This document shows, piece by piece, positions 7,287-16,865 of a stretch of 64,000 bases of DNA (positions within the stretch are counted from its first letter, which is position 1; every line of letters begins with the position of its first letter). A program made the translations under genes and the position numbers. The notes beneath the pieces were generated by a model. That model saw only the letters and a program-made list of their open reading frames with translations. It was not told the origin of the DNA and searched no databases. Origin of the DNA: Myroides fluvii (GTDB taxonomy: Bacteria; Bacteroidota; Bacteroidia; Flavobacteriales; Flavobacteriaceae); NCBI RefSeq assembly GCF_009792295.1, contig NZ_CP039934.1, positions 1,322,501 to 1,386,500 on the forward strand, read 5' to 3'.

Positions 7287-9965
7287 TTAAGGCTCCTCAA
7301 CCACACCAGGAGCCTTGTATTCTAGTAAATTCTTTTTAATTTGAATCACGCTATAGTCTTCTTGCATCAAAGGAATATAAGCGGGATTGTCGCCCAAACG
7401 ACTAATTATTCGCTCTGCCTCTGCTTTGGATTTAAATCCATGTAAGACGTATAACGTAGTAGAAGCCATATAATAGTCTTCTGTGAACTTCAGTCCTGTA
7501 CCAGCCTCAACACCAGCCAAACGCTGCATATCGGCCTTAATCCCCGCAAAATCGACTCGCCTTTCTATGGGAACCGCTACGAGTATTTTCCAATTGCTCG
7601 AATCCGTTGTCGCAAACTGTTTGCTTTCTAAAGCAGGGATGACGCGTTCTAACAATTGAGCCGCCTCTCTTCCTTCTGCCGTAGAACTATAGGTCAAAGC
7701 CAAATAATTCAATGCTTGTTTATATTTTTCGACTCCTTCAGTACGCCCAATAATCATTGCATTGAGCAACTCAAATTTGCTGACATAAGCATCGTCGATA
7801 CGCTCTAAGGCGTCCTTCATCATTACTAGAGCCTCTTGATACTGCTCGGCTTTGAACACTTGATATATAGCCGCATAAACTTGTTCTGGCGCTAAATCCC
7901 CGTCACTTCCAACACTTAAGTTTTGCATCAATTTAGCATACCTTGATTCTGGATAGGTAGCGATAATCTGTGCTTTCATTTGTATCGCCTTGTCAGGATC
8001 TGTTTCTTGATATAACTTGTACAATTTATACATCGTTGGCAAAACCAATCGCTCCTTAGGATCAAACGTCAATAATTGTTCCAATCGATCAACGCCTTCT
8101 GCTATTTTTCCAAATCGCTCGCTGTAAATAGCCCCAAGTTCAAAATACGCTAAATCTCGTTCGTCTTTGAGCTTGGCAATTTGCGTACTATCTGATGGTA
8201 TTTTGCTTGTATAGGTATCCACCTGATAACGCGGATCAACCGTGTTGTCTTTCTGTTTTTCTATTTTCTTTTGCTCTTCGACTAAAGCCTCTTCATTTTC
8301 GGCCTCATTTGCACTATTCGCGGCCGATTGCACAGCACTCCACCTCCAATTATCGGTTAGGGTACGATTACCCCAACGCCTCTTAAAATCTTGACGCCCC
8401 TTGATCAATGCCTGATTGGAATAAAAATAGAAAGTCGTCTTTCCACCCATACTACCAAAATTAGTTTCTCCAAATGACTTTTCAATGGCTTCTCCAAAAT
8501 TTGCTGCGTTGAAGAAATTGGCACCTGAATTATTCTGAGTACCTAAATTTGCTTGTATTTTTCTAAAATCTTCTTTACGCAATTCATCGACAAAAGTCTG
8601 AAAATAGGCATTGCGCTCCTCTGTTGACATTGCAACTAAATGCAAAAGACTGTCATTTTTATGAGCGATTACTTCCAAATCAACCACTTCGCGAAGTGAT
8701 TCTCTTCGTTTGCTAATGCGGAAGGTCTCTTTGGCTTTTGGTGGCAATAAAGCCAAAGCACTATCGTAATACTGTCCTGCGACAGCATATCCTGCTGAAT
8801 TAAAATAAATATCGGCTATACTCAGAAAGTTTCGCGCTTTAAGTTGTTTGTCTTGTCTACCTTCTTTAGCTGCAGTTTTTAAATAGGCAAGTGCATTTTC
8901 TTGTTGATCGACATCGCGGTAAAAAAGACCCACCTGACGATTTAATACATCAAGATACGGGCGATTATCTCGATCCTTCAACAAACTTTTGTACTGTTTT
9001 AAAAAGGCCACAGAATCTGTTTTCTTTGCATCGGACAATTCAAATATTTCGGCATAAGCATGCACCGTATACGTCCTTGGCGCTTTGCGATTCATCTCAA
9101 TAATATTATCAAAGTACTGCGTTGCTTCTTCTTTTTTTCCTAGGCGCCCATTTAATTGACCTAGGATATAGTTGTATCTTGCTTTTTCTTCTTGATTTGC
9201 TACCAAGCCAACGGCTGATTTCAATGCAGTGCTAGCACTGTCTAATTGCTCAAGATTGATATATCCCTGTGCTAACATCGCATATGCATCCGACTCAACT
9301 TGTTTGTTCAAACGCCCTTTGCGTTCGCGCAGTAGTTCTTTCAAATTCTTGATGGCTAGGTCGTCATAGCGCAAACGCAGATTCGTTTTTTCACGCCAAA
9401 CTTTGGCTTCTCCTATGAGGTCACTATCGGGGTATTTGTATAAGATATAATTAAACGCTTCTAGAGCAGGAACAAAACGACCATCGTAATAGCGCGATTT
9501 ACCTAAAAGAAGATAAGCATTAGCCATCTGACTATTTCGCTCTCTTCCTTTGATGTACATGGAGTGCTTCTGAATGGCTTTTACAGCCTTGTTTTCGGAA
9601 CGCGTAAACCCTTGTCCATCTTGGCTTTCAGGACCACCCAAATCCGTGCCAGATACCGCTAAGTTGTCCAACAAACTTCCTTGTTTAGAGTCTAGGGATA
9701 CGCCTCTTTCAAATTCTCGTTCTGGATCAACCTCAATCTGAATGCGCTCAATAGGCAAGATTTCCCAATAATCATCGAAATAGTCTTGCTTTAAAGCATC
9801 AAGTGCTTCAGCATATGACTCATTGCCGTGAAAGAGAATATTGTACTTTGTTGTCAAAGCATGGTATCCTCTATTCAACATCTTATCCTTTTTTACGGAA
9901 CACGCTATAAAAGACATAATTAGCAGGATAATTCCTCCTATCCGAATGATAAACTTTGTTTTCAA
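7287..9965 (-). CDS. porW: T9SS lipoprotein PorW/SprE (TPR protein), TTG start
   Basis: 892 residues. A lipoprotein signal (hydrophobic 6-20, Cys22 in F-I-A-C-S) is followed by a conserved segment (L-N-R-G-Y-H-A-L-T-T-K-Y-N) and many TPR-like helical pairs (about 150-400 and 620-780). The C-terminus ends near a beta-rich region. This matches SprE/PorW, a periplasmic-facing outer-membrane lipoprotein needed for type IX secretion and gliding. The start is TTG (9963-9965). A stop lies six codons upstream in frame and the next ATG would destroy the signal peptide, so TTG is the only sensible start. It heads the bactofilin-atp gene cluster. Confidence 0.85.
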   Translation of the reverse strand: MKTKFIIRIGGIILLIMSFIACSVKKDKMLNRGYHALTTKYNILFHGNESYAEALDALKQDYFDDYWEILPIERIQIEVDPEREFERGVSLDSKQGSLLDNLAVSGTDLGGPESQDGQGFTRSENKAVKAIQKHSMYIKGRERNSQMANAYLLLGKSRYYDGRFVPALEAFNYILYKYPDSDLIGEAKVWREKTNLRLRYDDLAIKNLKELLRERKGRLNKQVESDAYAMLAQGYINLEQLDSASTALKSAVGLVANQEEKARYNYILGQLNGRLGKKEEATQYFDNIIEMNRKAPRTYTVHAYAEIFELSDAKKTDSVAFLKQYKSLLKDRDNRPYLDVLNRQVGLFYRDVDQQENALAYLKTAAKEGRQDKQLKARNFLSIADIYFNSAGYAVAGQYYDSALALLPPKAKETFRISKRRESLREVVDLEVIAHKNDSLLHLVAMSTEERNAYFQTFVDELRKEDFRKIQANLGTQNNSGANFFNAANFGEAIEKSFGETNFGSMGGKTTFYFYSNQALIKGRQDFKRRWGNRTLTDNWRWSAVQSAANSANEAENEEALVEEQKKIEKQKDNTVDPRYQVDTYTSKIPSDSTQIAKLKDERDLAYFELGAIYSERFGKIAEGVDRLEQLLTFDPKERLVLPTMYKLYKLYQETDPDKAIQMKAQIIATYPESRYAKLMQNLSVGSDGDLAPEQVYAAIYQVFKAEQYQEALVMMKDALERIDDAYVSKFELLNAMIIGRTEGVEKYKQALNYLALTYSSTAEGREAAQLLERVIPALESKQFATTDSSNWKILVAVPIERRVDFAGIKADMQRLAGVEAGTGLKFTEDYYMASTTLYVLHGFKSKAEAERIISRLGDNPAYIPLMQEDYSVIQIKKNLLEYKAPGVVEEP

Positions 9966-10234
9966 TATCTGGGTTAAACTTTATATAACAACTATTTTTT
10001 CTTGTTATTATTATTCACAAGGCAGTAAAAATACATCACTTTTTAATACTTTATGCAAATATTGCTAAAAATTAAAGGTCTTGTTCGTGCCTTATTACAG
10101 ATTGCCTTTTGCCACTATAAAAGTTCAACAACAAGGCGCAATTTGATTTTATTCCTAAACAATCTCCTAAAATTAGCAAATAAATCCATGCAAATCACAA
10201 AAGAAAAGGAGATTGTAGGTCAATGTAAATCACA
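9966..10234. other. Gene-free spacer upstream of porW
   Basis: About 320 bp separate porW from the ABC transporter genes, including the ABC terminator. The two short frames here (9841-10068, 10053-10292 plus) read through porW or the terminator and have no family resemblance. The spacer should hold the porW promoter, but I see no clear TAnnTTTG box. Confidence 0.4.
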
Positions 10235-10268
10235 AAAAAAGGCAGCGTTCTTAAAACGAACGCTGCCC
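10235..10268 (-). terminator. Terminator of the ABC transporter operon
   Basis: 10-bp perfect stem GGCAGCGTTC/GAACGCTGCC (10242-10251 with 10259-10268), followed on the minus strand by T7. Confidence 0.85.
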
Positions 10269-10288
10269 TTTGTATACGAGTTAACTCT

Positions 10289-10990
10289 TTAATTTTCGAT
10301 GCTAAAGAAGCCTTCAAGTTCTTGGTATGTTAATTTTTCAGTCAACACATCGTGCACCAATGAACCTTTTTCTAGAGCGATAATGCGATCGGATACTTCA
10401 TACGTATGTTGTAAATCGTGACTCGAAATAATTATTGTCATCGTTCGCGTCGCTCGTTTCTTCTTCACTAATTCTTTTAAGCGAATTTGGGTAGAAGGAT
10501 CTAAATTCGCGAAGGGTTCATCTAAAATAACTAACTCCGGATTGCCAATAAATGCTCCAACAATACCTATCTTCTTTTGATTTCCCTTAGAAAAATCGCG
10601 AATATATTTCTTTTGGTTGAGGACTTCTCCATTAAAGAATGCTTGGTGTTCTAAGATAAATGCATCGACATCTCCTTTAGACCAACCGCGTAAACTACCT
10701 AAAAAAACGAAATATTCTTCTGCTGTTAGATAGCCAATTAAGAAGGTTTCATCCAAAAAAGCAGACGTGTACTTTTTCCAATGCTCGGAAGTGGAAACCA
10801 ACTGTCCTTTGGAGTGAATACTTCCTGCACTAGGTTGGATAAGGTCCAATAACAAGCTAAAAAAGGTGGTTTTTCCAGCTCCGTTATTTCCTACCAAACC
10901 AATGCTCTCTCCCTGATTAATAGTCAGTGAATCCAGCTGAAGAACCGTAGTTCCATTATATGTTTTACGTAAATTATCTACTTGTATCAT
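10289..10990 (-). CDS. ABC transporter ATP-binding protein
   Basis: 233 residues, cytoplasmic ATPase. Walker A is G-N-N-G-A-G-K-T-T (about 37-45), Walker B is L-V-I-L-D-E-P-F-A-N-L-D, and the switch His is in S-S-H-D-L. The signature is degenerate (F-S-K-G-N-Q instead of L-S-G-G-Q). It lies 8 bp after its membrane partner, so the two form one transporter. Substrate unknown; the CcmA/NatA-like small ATPase fits export. Confidence 0.9.
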   Translation of the reverse strand: MIQVDNLRKTYNGTTVLQLDSLTINQGESIGLVGNNGAGKTTFFSLLLDLIQPSAGSIHSKGQLVSTSEHWKKYTSAFLDETFLIGYLTAEEYFVFLGSLRGWSKGDVDAFILEHQAFFNGEVLNQKKYIRDFSKGNQKKIGIVGAFIGNPELVILDEPFANLDPSTQIRLKELVKKKRATRTMTIIISSHDLQHTYEVSDRIIALEKGSLVHDVLTEKLTYQELEGFFSIEN

Positions 10991-10998
10991 AGCGATTA

Positions 10999-12471
10999 TT
11001 ATTTTTTATAAGCAGCCAATGCCGCATATTTTTCACGAGTATAAATTTTTTCAATAAACTTGAACGCTTGTTGGTGTAAGAATATACCAGCTATCCCGAT
11101 TAGAACAAGCAAAACAAACCCTCCCCAAAAGGGGTACACCAACGACCCAACAAAATAGAAAAGGATAGGGAGTAAAACTTTGGGTAAACTAATCAACATC
11201 ACGCGGATATTAAATGCATTTTTATCGGCGAATACATTTTTGGCTGCTGTTAAATCCATTGGTGTTTTGAGATACGCTCCCCCCCACAGTACAAAATATC
11301 CATTAATTCCAATATTGAAGATTCCCATAGCAAGGATCAAATAAAACAACTGCATATTGACGAATATATAAAAGAAGCATAACACGGTAGAAACAAAAGT
11401 GCCAAGAGCAATAATCAACCACTTGGACATAAGGTAGTCGCGATAAAAAACGTTTTGCGTCATCAACAATGGATAATAAGAAGAATCCCAGCTGGGTACA
11501 TATTGACCAAACAACATCAAAAATCCCCCCGTTGAAAAGAAGGCAAGAAATACAGCGAAAGATTCCGGCATTGCTTCTTTGCCTGAGGTGTTAAACATAA
11601 AAACGCCATAAAAGAGGAAAAGAATACTCATTAAAACGGTGACTCTTGCTCTTTTATTTCTGATAATCAATCGAATATCATTTCGCAAGAAGCTAGCATA
11701 GCGTCCAAATCGATCTAACCAACTCATTTCCAAAACAATTCCCTCTTTAATACGCACTTTTTCGAGGTTGTCTAAATACATGCGTTTGACAAAGAAGCGA
11801 TATGTACTCCAGATAAACACCCCCAATACAAGCAAATAAGCAACTAGGCTCAGAGGGTATTGATACGCTACTAAATAAAAATATTGGGTGTACAACGTGG
11901 GATCGACAATAGCGTAATACTGTAAACCAAAACAAAGCACCACAAATCCGATCACACCATAAAATACAGGAGCATAAGCATTCATAAGAATGTTGACACA
12001 GTGCATCATAAACACAACACTGTATACAGCAAGTGTCCAAGTCAATACAGCAAGTGTATTTTCTCCATGAGAAATTGCGACAATTGCAAAAGGGACAAAG
12101 AAAAACAATTGAACGATATTAAAAGCGCTCAGAAAGGTTTTTCCGACGTAAAAAGTCACAATTTTAGATCGTGGAATATTGAGTATCAAATACGGTTTAA
12201 TACTAGCGACAGGGCCTTTCTGCAAGAAAAATCGAAAAGTGAGTTCCAAGGCAAAATAATAGATCAGATACCGACTAACAACCTCAATAGGAGTTGCATC
12301 AGTAAAATATTCTTGAATGCCTTGATATGTTGCTATTCCTGCGAGTAGCATCATACACGCAAAGTAAATAATGGCGAGCCATTTGAACACGAGCACCACA
12401 AGATCCATATTGCTCTTGTTTCCCCTTGCTAAACGCTTTCGCTCTAAGGTAAAGAACCAGTTGTACATCAT
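10999..12471 (-). CDS. DUF5687-type ABC transporter permease
   Basis: 490 residues with about 10-12 hydrophobic segments. The N-terminal M-Y-N-W-F-F-T-L-E-R-K-R-L-A-R-G-N-K segment resembles DUF5687 membrane proteins of Bacteroidota that pair with a CcmA-like ATPase. It is transcribed with the ATPase gene (8-bp gap). Substrate and direction cannot be read from the sequence. Confidence 0.75.
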   Translation of the reverse strand: MMYNWFFTLERKRLARGNKSNMDLVVLVFKWLAIIYFACMMLLAGIATYQGIQEYFTDATPIEVVSRYLIYYFALELTFRFFLQKGPVASIKPYLILNIPRSKIVTFYVGKTFLSAFNIVQLFFFVPFAIVAISHGENTLAVLTWTLAVYSVVFMMHCVNILMNAYAPVFYGVIGFVVLCFGLQYYAIVDPTLYTQYFYLVAYQYPLSLVAYLLVLGVFIWSTYRFFVKRMYLDNLEKVRIKEGIVLEMSWLDRFGRYASFLRNDIRLIIRNKRARVTVLMSILFLFYGVFMFNTSGKEAMPESFAVFLAFFSTGGFLMLFGQYVPSWDSSYYPLLMTQNVFYRDYLMSKWLIIALGTFVSTVLCFFYIFVNMQLFYLILAMGIFNIGINGYFVLWGGAYLKTPMDLTAAKNVFADKNAFNIRVMLISLPKVLLPILFYFVGSLVYPFWGGFVLLVLIGIAGIFLHQQAFKFIEKIYTREKYAALAAYKK

Positions 12472-12684
12472 ACATTTATTTAGTTGTTATCTATTAGTAC
12501 AGGTAACCTTGAAAACGTTACACGTTTTTTCAAACTTTCTTCCATGAAAAAACCTTCCACACAAAACGGCGGAAGGTTCTTTATCAAACTAAAACCAAAA
12601 AACTATCATTATCAATAACTATATTACAAATTTCAGGCCAAACTCTAGTTTGAAAAACAAAAAGAAGAATCGCAGAAATAATTT

Positions 12685-12692
12685 TATCTTTG
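12685..12692 (+). promoter_or_regulatory. -7 box for the small protein gene at 12709
   Basis: TATCTTTG, 16 bp before the ATG at 12709, implying a very short leader. Confidence 0.5.
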
Positions 12693-12708
12693 CGCAAATT
12701 TTATTCGC

Positions 12709-13119
12709 ATGAAAAAAGACATAGAAATACCACAAGTACTAGAAGTAGAAATTGCAGTGGTAAAAGAGTATAACGACGATTTTTTACAAGATGCGTGGTA
12801 CGCTTATTTATTTAATAATTCAAACGAGACTATTGAGGCCATTCTAATTGTTTCCAAAGCAGAAGGAGAATTAAATGGTGAAAAGAAAACCTCTAGTATT
12901 TTTAGACATGCCTTTCCATCCTTAGCAGCTGGTGAATCGCAGAAAGTAGAACTTCTAGACGAAGCTATTTTTGATTTAGACAATACCTTTATGTTGTCTT
13001 ATTTTCAAGGTGCTAGACTTTATGATAAAAACTTTGTGTTTCCGGCTAAGAGCATTTCAGATGAAGCCATTGCCAAACTTGCTTACGCAGATAAAGAAGG
13101 AATTACAGCCGTAAAATAA
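12709..13119 (+). CDS. Conserved hypothetical protein (136 aa)
   Basis: A soluble acidic protein with no signal peptide or membrane segment. It is probably a single beta-rich domain (alternating hydrophobic strands such as I-E-A-I-L-I-V-S and F-M-L-S-Y-F). I recall similar flavobacterial proteins carrying the label 'phenylalanyl-tRNA synthetase subunit alpha', but no synthetase motif is present, so that label would be wrong. It is monocistronic with its own -7 box and a bidirectional terminator. Function unknown. Confidence 0.75.
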   Translation: MKKDIEIPQVLEVEIAVVKEYNDDFLQDAWYAYLFNNSNETIEAILIVSKAEGELNGEKKTSSIFRHAFPSLAAGESQKVELLDEAIFDLDNTFMLSYFQGARLYDKNFVFPAKSISDEAIAKLAYADKEGITAVK

Positions 13120-13215
13120 CTATATATCAATAGCTTACAACTTATTTATATGTATTCCGAATGTTGGTTTTTCAATCTTAGTTCACAAACTAGAATGATG
13201 AAGAGATATAAAAGT

Positions 13216-13246
13216 AAAAAAGCGACTGCTAGGCAGTCGCTTTTTT
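13216..13246. terminator. Bidirectional terminator between convergent genes
   Basis: GCGACTGC-TAG-GCAGTCGC stem (13222-13240) with an A run before and a T run after. It serves the plus-strand hypothetical gene and the minus-strand terC. Confidence 0.85.
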
Positions 13247-13260
13247 ACTTTTATATTGTT

Positions 13261-14262
13261 TTATTCCAATTCTTTTACTTCCTTCTCTTTCTTAGGAGGA
13301 AAGAGCAAGGATAGCACCACTGACAGGGTTAATACACTTGCAATTACCGCTAAAGAAACCAAAGATTCAATATGTACGAAAGGAGAAATAATCATCTTCA
13401 CCCCGATAAAGGATAAGATAATGGCTAAACCATATTTCAATTTAGAGAATTTATCCATGAAATTTGCTAATAGGAAATAGAGTGAACGCAGTCCTAAAAT
13501 AGCGAATATATTTGATGTATATAAGATGAAGGGATCATCTGGCGCAATTGCAAAAATAGCTGGAATACTGTCTACAGCAAAAACCAAATCTGTAAATTCA
13601 ATAACCATCAACGCAACAAAAAGCGGGGTTACCATTTTTACTCCATTCTTGACTGTAAAAAACTTATCTCCGTCGTATTCATTGCTCACTTTAAAGAATT
13701 TGTGTACCATACGCACAGCAAAGTTCTTGGTTAAATCTTGTTCTTCACTATGATCCTCTTTAGCAAACCAAGATTTGATTCCCGATACCAATAAAAACAC
13801 CCCAAAAATTGTCAAGACAACATTAATTTCAACAACATGCCCAAACAATTCAAAAGCAGGTAAATAGGTATGGTTAATTAGCTCAACTCCGGCAAAGATA
13901 AAGATAGCTCTAAATACCAATGCTCCGATAATACCCCAGAACAATACGCGGTGATGCAATTCTTTAGGTACTTTAAAGAAGGTAAAAACCAAAATGAACA
14001 CAAAAAGATTATCAATGGACAAGGCTTTTTCTATCCAATAAGCAGATTGGAAACGCGCAAAGTTTTCAAAGTCCATATAGTAATAGATAACACCACTGAA
14101 TACCATGGCTAAACTAATCCATACTACGGTCCAAATTAACGCTTCTTTTGTTGAGACAACGTGGCTATTTCGATTGAAAACACCTAAATCCAACAAAAGC
14201 ATAACCAATACTACAATTCCAAAAACAGCCAACAGGCCAGGGTGATTAATTAAATGATCCAT
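13261..14262 (-). CDS. TerC/Alx family membrane protein
   Basis: 333 residues, about nine membrane helices. Acidic residues within helices (S-I-D-N-L-F-V-F and E-F-T-D-L-V-F-A-V-D-S-I-P-A) are the metal-binding signature of TerC/Alx proteins. Family members are linked to manganese homeostasis and tellurite resistance; a metal exporter role here is inferred. Single gene with its own promoter. I did not recognise a yybP-ykoY-type riboswitch upstream. Confidence 0.9.
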   Translation of the reverse strand: MDHLINHPGLLAVFGIVVLVMLLLDLGVFNRNSHVVSTKEALIWTVVWISLAMVFSGVIYYYMDFENFARFQSAYWIEKALSIDNLFVFILVFTFFKVPKELHHRVLFWGIIGALVFRAIFIFAGVELINHTYLPAFELFGHVVEINVVLTIFGVFLLVSGIKSWFAKEDHSEEQDLTKNFAVRMVHKFFKVSNEYDGDKFFTVKNGVKMVTPLFVALMVIEFTDLVFAVDSIPAIFAIAPDDPFILYTSNIFAILGLRSLYFLLANFMDKFSKLKYGLAIILSFIGVKMIISPFVHIESLVSLAVIASVLTLSVVLSLLFPPKKEKEVKELE

Positions 14263-14284
14263 TTTATTTATTTTTTTAACAGGA

Positions 14285-14318
14285 CAAAACTACTTACTAT
14301 ATTTTTTCCCTAGGCAAA
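14285..14318 (-). promoter_or_regulatory. terC promoter
   Basis: -7 box TAGTTTTG (14285-14292) and -33 TTTG (14315-14318), spacer 22 bp. Confidence 0.5.
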
Positions 14319-14429
14319 GCCCTATAAAAGACTATATATCAAGGATTTATAGCTATTTTTCAATACACATTAAAAATAAAAAAAGCAACATAAAAAACTG
14401 TATATCAGTTCATTACATTGCTATATGTC

Positions 14430-14456
14430 AAAAAAAAACCGATAACGGTCTTTTTT
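14430..14456 (-). terminator. gpsA terminator
   Basis: Short ACCG-N4-CGGT stem followed on the minus strand by an 8-T run, 10 bp after gpsA. Confidence 0.6.
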
Positions 14457-14465
14457 ATACTTTTT

Positions 14466-15461
14466 TTAATCTAATTTTTCTGTCAGCTTTCTAAACGTCT
14501 TTTTAGGGTCTTTGCCGTTGTACAAAATATCGTACACCGCATTGATAATCGGGGTTTTAGCTCCGTACTTTGCATTGAGTTCATACGCGCTTTTAGCGGC
14601 GTAATACCCTTCTGCAATCATATTCATCTCCATTTGAGCAGACTTTACAGTATACCCCTTCCCTATCATATTACCAAACATGCGATTGCGCGAAAAAAGG
14701 GAGTAACCTGTTACCAGTAAATCTCCTAAATAAGCCGAATTATTGATATTGCGTTTCATGTGATGCACTTTTTTGATGAATTTTTTCATCTCGCGAATAG
14801 CATTACTCATCAATAGTGCTTGAAAATTATCACCATATCCCAATCCATGGGCCATTCCACAAGCAATAGCGTATATATTCTTTAACACCGCAGCATACTC
14901 TGTTCCGATAATATCATCTGTTACTTTTACTTTGATGTAGTGACTGCTGATGCAGCTTTCGATTACCTTTGCATGTTCTTCGTTGCGACAAGCAATCGTA
15001 AGGTAAGATAATCGCTCTAAAGCTACTTCTTCGGCATGACAAGGTCCTGTGATAACAGCGATATTATCATAAGAAACACCATAGGTTTGATGAAAGTGTT
15101 CTCCGACAATTAAGCTTGTTTCAGGAATAATTCCCTTAATTGCGGAAATGACTACTTTATTTTCTAAACTAACATATAGTCGCTCCATCTCCTCACTTAA
15201 AAAAGCAGAAGGAATCGCAAAAATCACATAATCTGCATAAGAAACAGCCTTATTAATGTCATTCGTCAGCAACAATTGATTAATATCAAACTCGACAGAA
15301 CTCAAATAATTAGGGTTATGGTAGTTTACCCTAATTTCTTCTATCGCATTTTCATTTCGCATATACCACGCAATTTGCTGTAAGTTTTCACTCAACATTT
15401 TTACGATAGCCGTTGCCCAACTTCCTCCTCCAATTACTGCAAACTTTGGATAATCACTCAT
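14466..15461 (-). CDS. gpsA: Glycerol-3-phosphate dehydrogenase [NAD(P)+]
   Basis: 331 residues, normal length. Cytoplasmic enzyme reducing dihydroxyacetone phosphate to sn-glycerol-3-phosphate for phospholipid synthesis. N-terminal Rossmann motif I-G-G-G-S-W-A-T-A; the catalytic Lys is in V-L-K-N-I-Y-A-I-A-C-G, followed by the G-x-G-x-N family pattern (G-L-G-Y-G-D-N). Monocistronic, with a good promoter at 15482-15512. Confidence 0.96.
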   Translation of the reverse strand: MSDYPKFAVIGGGSWATAIVKMLSENLQQIAWYMRNENAIEEIRVNYHNPNYLSSVEFDINQLLLTNDINKAVSYADYVIFAIPSAFLSEEMERLYVSLENKVVISAIKGIIPETSLIVGEHFHQTYGVSYDNIAVITGPCHAEEVALERLSYLTIACRNEEHAKVIESCISSHYIKVKVTDDIIGTEYAAVLKNIYAIACGMAHGLGYGDNFQALLMSNAIREMKKFIKKVHHMKRNINNSAYLGDLLVTGYSLFSRNRMFGNMIGKGYTVKSAQMEMNMIAEGYYAAKSAYELNAKYGAKTPIINAVYDILYNGKDPKKTFRKLTEKLD

Positions 15462-15481
15462 AATTTTAGCTTATAACTTGT

Positions 15482-15512
15482 CAAAAGTAACTAAAAAACT
15501 TAATGCAAACAA
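15482..15512 (-). promoter_or_regulatory. gpsA promoter
   Basis: -7 box TACTTTTG (15482-15489), 20-bp spacer, -33 TTG (15510-15512) on the minus strand. Confidence 0.6.
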
Positions 15513-15647
15513 TTGAAAAACTGTAAAACAATAGGCTATAGTTCCAAGACATTTTGTTCATTCTCTTGTATTCTGTGCAAAAATATAGCTTGTTCGTCTA
15601 TATACTAGCAATTCTTGCTCTACCTTATACCTTAGCGGTATAATAAA

Positions 15648-15674
15648 GAAAAAAGAGCTGTTTTACAGCCCTTT
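15648..15674 (-). terminator. Terminator of the yicC-gmk-nadD operon
   Basis: Six-pair stem with one G-T pair (15655-15660 with 15666-15671) and a T6 run on the minus strand, 10 bp after nadD. Confidence 0.6.
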
Positions 15675-15683
15675 CTCCTTGTT

Positions 15684-16271
15684 CTATTTTTTGTAAAAAA
15701 GATTGTGGTCCATGTATTTCCACACCTCTTTATCTACTAAAGGTTGTATATGCTTTCCTTCTTTGACCGCCGTTCGAATAAAAGTTGCTGAAATTTCCAT
15801 CACAGGTGCATTTTCTACTTTGACAACATGGGGATGTTTCATCAGCGGACTCTCTTCTATTCTACTTCGATCTAAACGAGGATAGACATAGATTTTATAT
15901 TGATCCAGTAGAACTTGATAATTCTTCCATTTCGGCAGAGAATCCAAATTATCCTCTCCCATAATCAAGGCAAATTCATGCTTGGGAAATCGCTCCTGCA
16001 AATAAGCCATCGTATTGACGGTATAATTAGGCTGAGGCAAATTAAATTCAATATCCGATGAACGAATGTAATCGTAATCTGCTGTAGCAAGATTAACCAT
16101 GTGCAAACGGTGAAAGTCTTCGAGTAATCCCTTCTTTTTCTTTAGGGGATTATGGGGTGTTACCACCATCCAAACCTCATCTAAATCCGTATATTGAACC
16201 ATGTGATTTGCGATAACCACATGTCCTATATGCACTGGATTAAAGGTTCCGAAATACAAACCAATTTTCAT
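15684..16271 (-). CDS. nadD: Nicotinate-nucleotide adenylyltransferase
   Basis: 195 residues. Adenylates nicotinate mononucleotide in NAD synthesis. Nucleotidyltransferase motif G-T-F-N-P-V-H-I-G-H near the N-terminus and the second motif I-S-A-T-F-I-R-T near residue 162. Only 6 bp after gmk; last gene of the yicC-gmk-nadD operon, an arrangement common in Bacteroidota. Confidence 0.95.
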   Translation of the reverse strand: MKIGLYFGTFNPVHIGHVVIANHMVQYTDLDEVWMVVTPHNPLKKKKGLLEDFHRLHMVNLATADYDYIRSSDIEFNLPQPNYTVNTMAYLQERFPKHEFALIMGEDNLDSLPKWKNYQVLLDQYKIYVYPRLDRSRIEESPLMKHPHVVKVENAPVMEISATFIRTAVKEGKHIQPLVDKEVWKYMDHNLFYKK

Positions 16272-16277
16272 CTGTTC

Positions 16278-16847
16278 TTATTTTACAAAGTTGCGTACCA
16301 ACTGATAAGCCTCTTCTTTGGCCGTATCCAAGTCGTAGTTCTTGATAATCGTATCAAATTGGGGGGCTGTTGCCAATTCTACAGAAGCTTTCGCTATACG
16401 CATATTAATTTTGTCGTCACTTTCTGTTGAACGCTTTTTCAAGCGGATTTTCAACTCATCAATACTCGGTGGTTTTACAAAAACAGCAAGTGTTTCATCG
16501 GGAAACTTGCGTTTAATGCGCAATCCTCCAGCAACATCAATATCAAAAATAACATTTTTTCCCAAAGCCCAAATACGTTCTACTTCGGCCTTTAATGTTC
16601 CGTAAAAATTATCGCGATACACTTCTTCCCACTCCAAAAAATCATCGTTTTTAATGTGTTTTTTAAAATCGTCTAAAGAAAGGAAGTAGTAATCTTTTCC
16701 ATTTTCTTCTCCTGTTCGTGCTTCGCGTGAAGTACACGAAATAGAAAAGTCAAGATTTAAATCTCCTTGCTCTAATAGATGACGCACTATTGTTGTCTTA
16801 CCCGATCCTGATGGAGCAGAAAAAACGATTAATTTCCCCTTATTCAT
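16278..16847 (-). CDS. gmk: Guanylate kinase
   Basis: 189 residues. Phosphorylates GMP to GDP. Walker A S-A-P-S-G-S-G-K-T-T at about 9-18, GMP-binding segment S-C-T-S-R-E-A-R-x-G-E, and D-Y-Y-F. It lies 18 bp after yicC and 6 bp before nadD. Confidence 0.96.
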   Translation of the reverse strand: MNKGKLIVFSAPSGSGKTTIVRHLLEQGDLNLDFSISCTSREARTGEENGKDYYFLSLDDFKKHIKNDDFLEWEEVYRDNFYGTLKAEVERIWALGKNVIFDIDVAGGLRIKRKFPDETLAVFVKPPSIDELKIRLKKRSTESDDKINMRIAKASVELATAPQFDTIIKNYDLDTAKEEAYQLVRNFVK

Positions 16848-16865
16848 ATTGTGTTAATCTTGTCT

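Noticed and set aside
10053..10292. 79-codon plus-strand frame upstream of porW
   Set aside because: It runs through the ABC operon terminator and into the end of the ATPase gene; no family resemblance.
14263..14465. Possible yybP-ykoY manganese riboswitch before terC
   Set aside because: The leader is AT-rich without the conserved riboswitch elements, and the hairpin there is the gpsA terminator on the far side.
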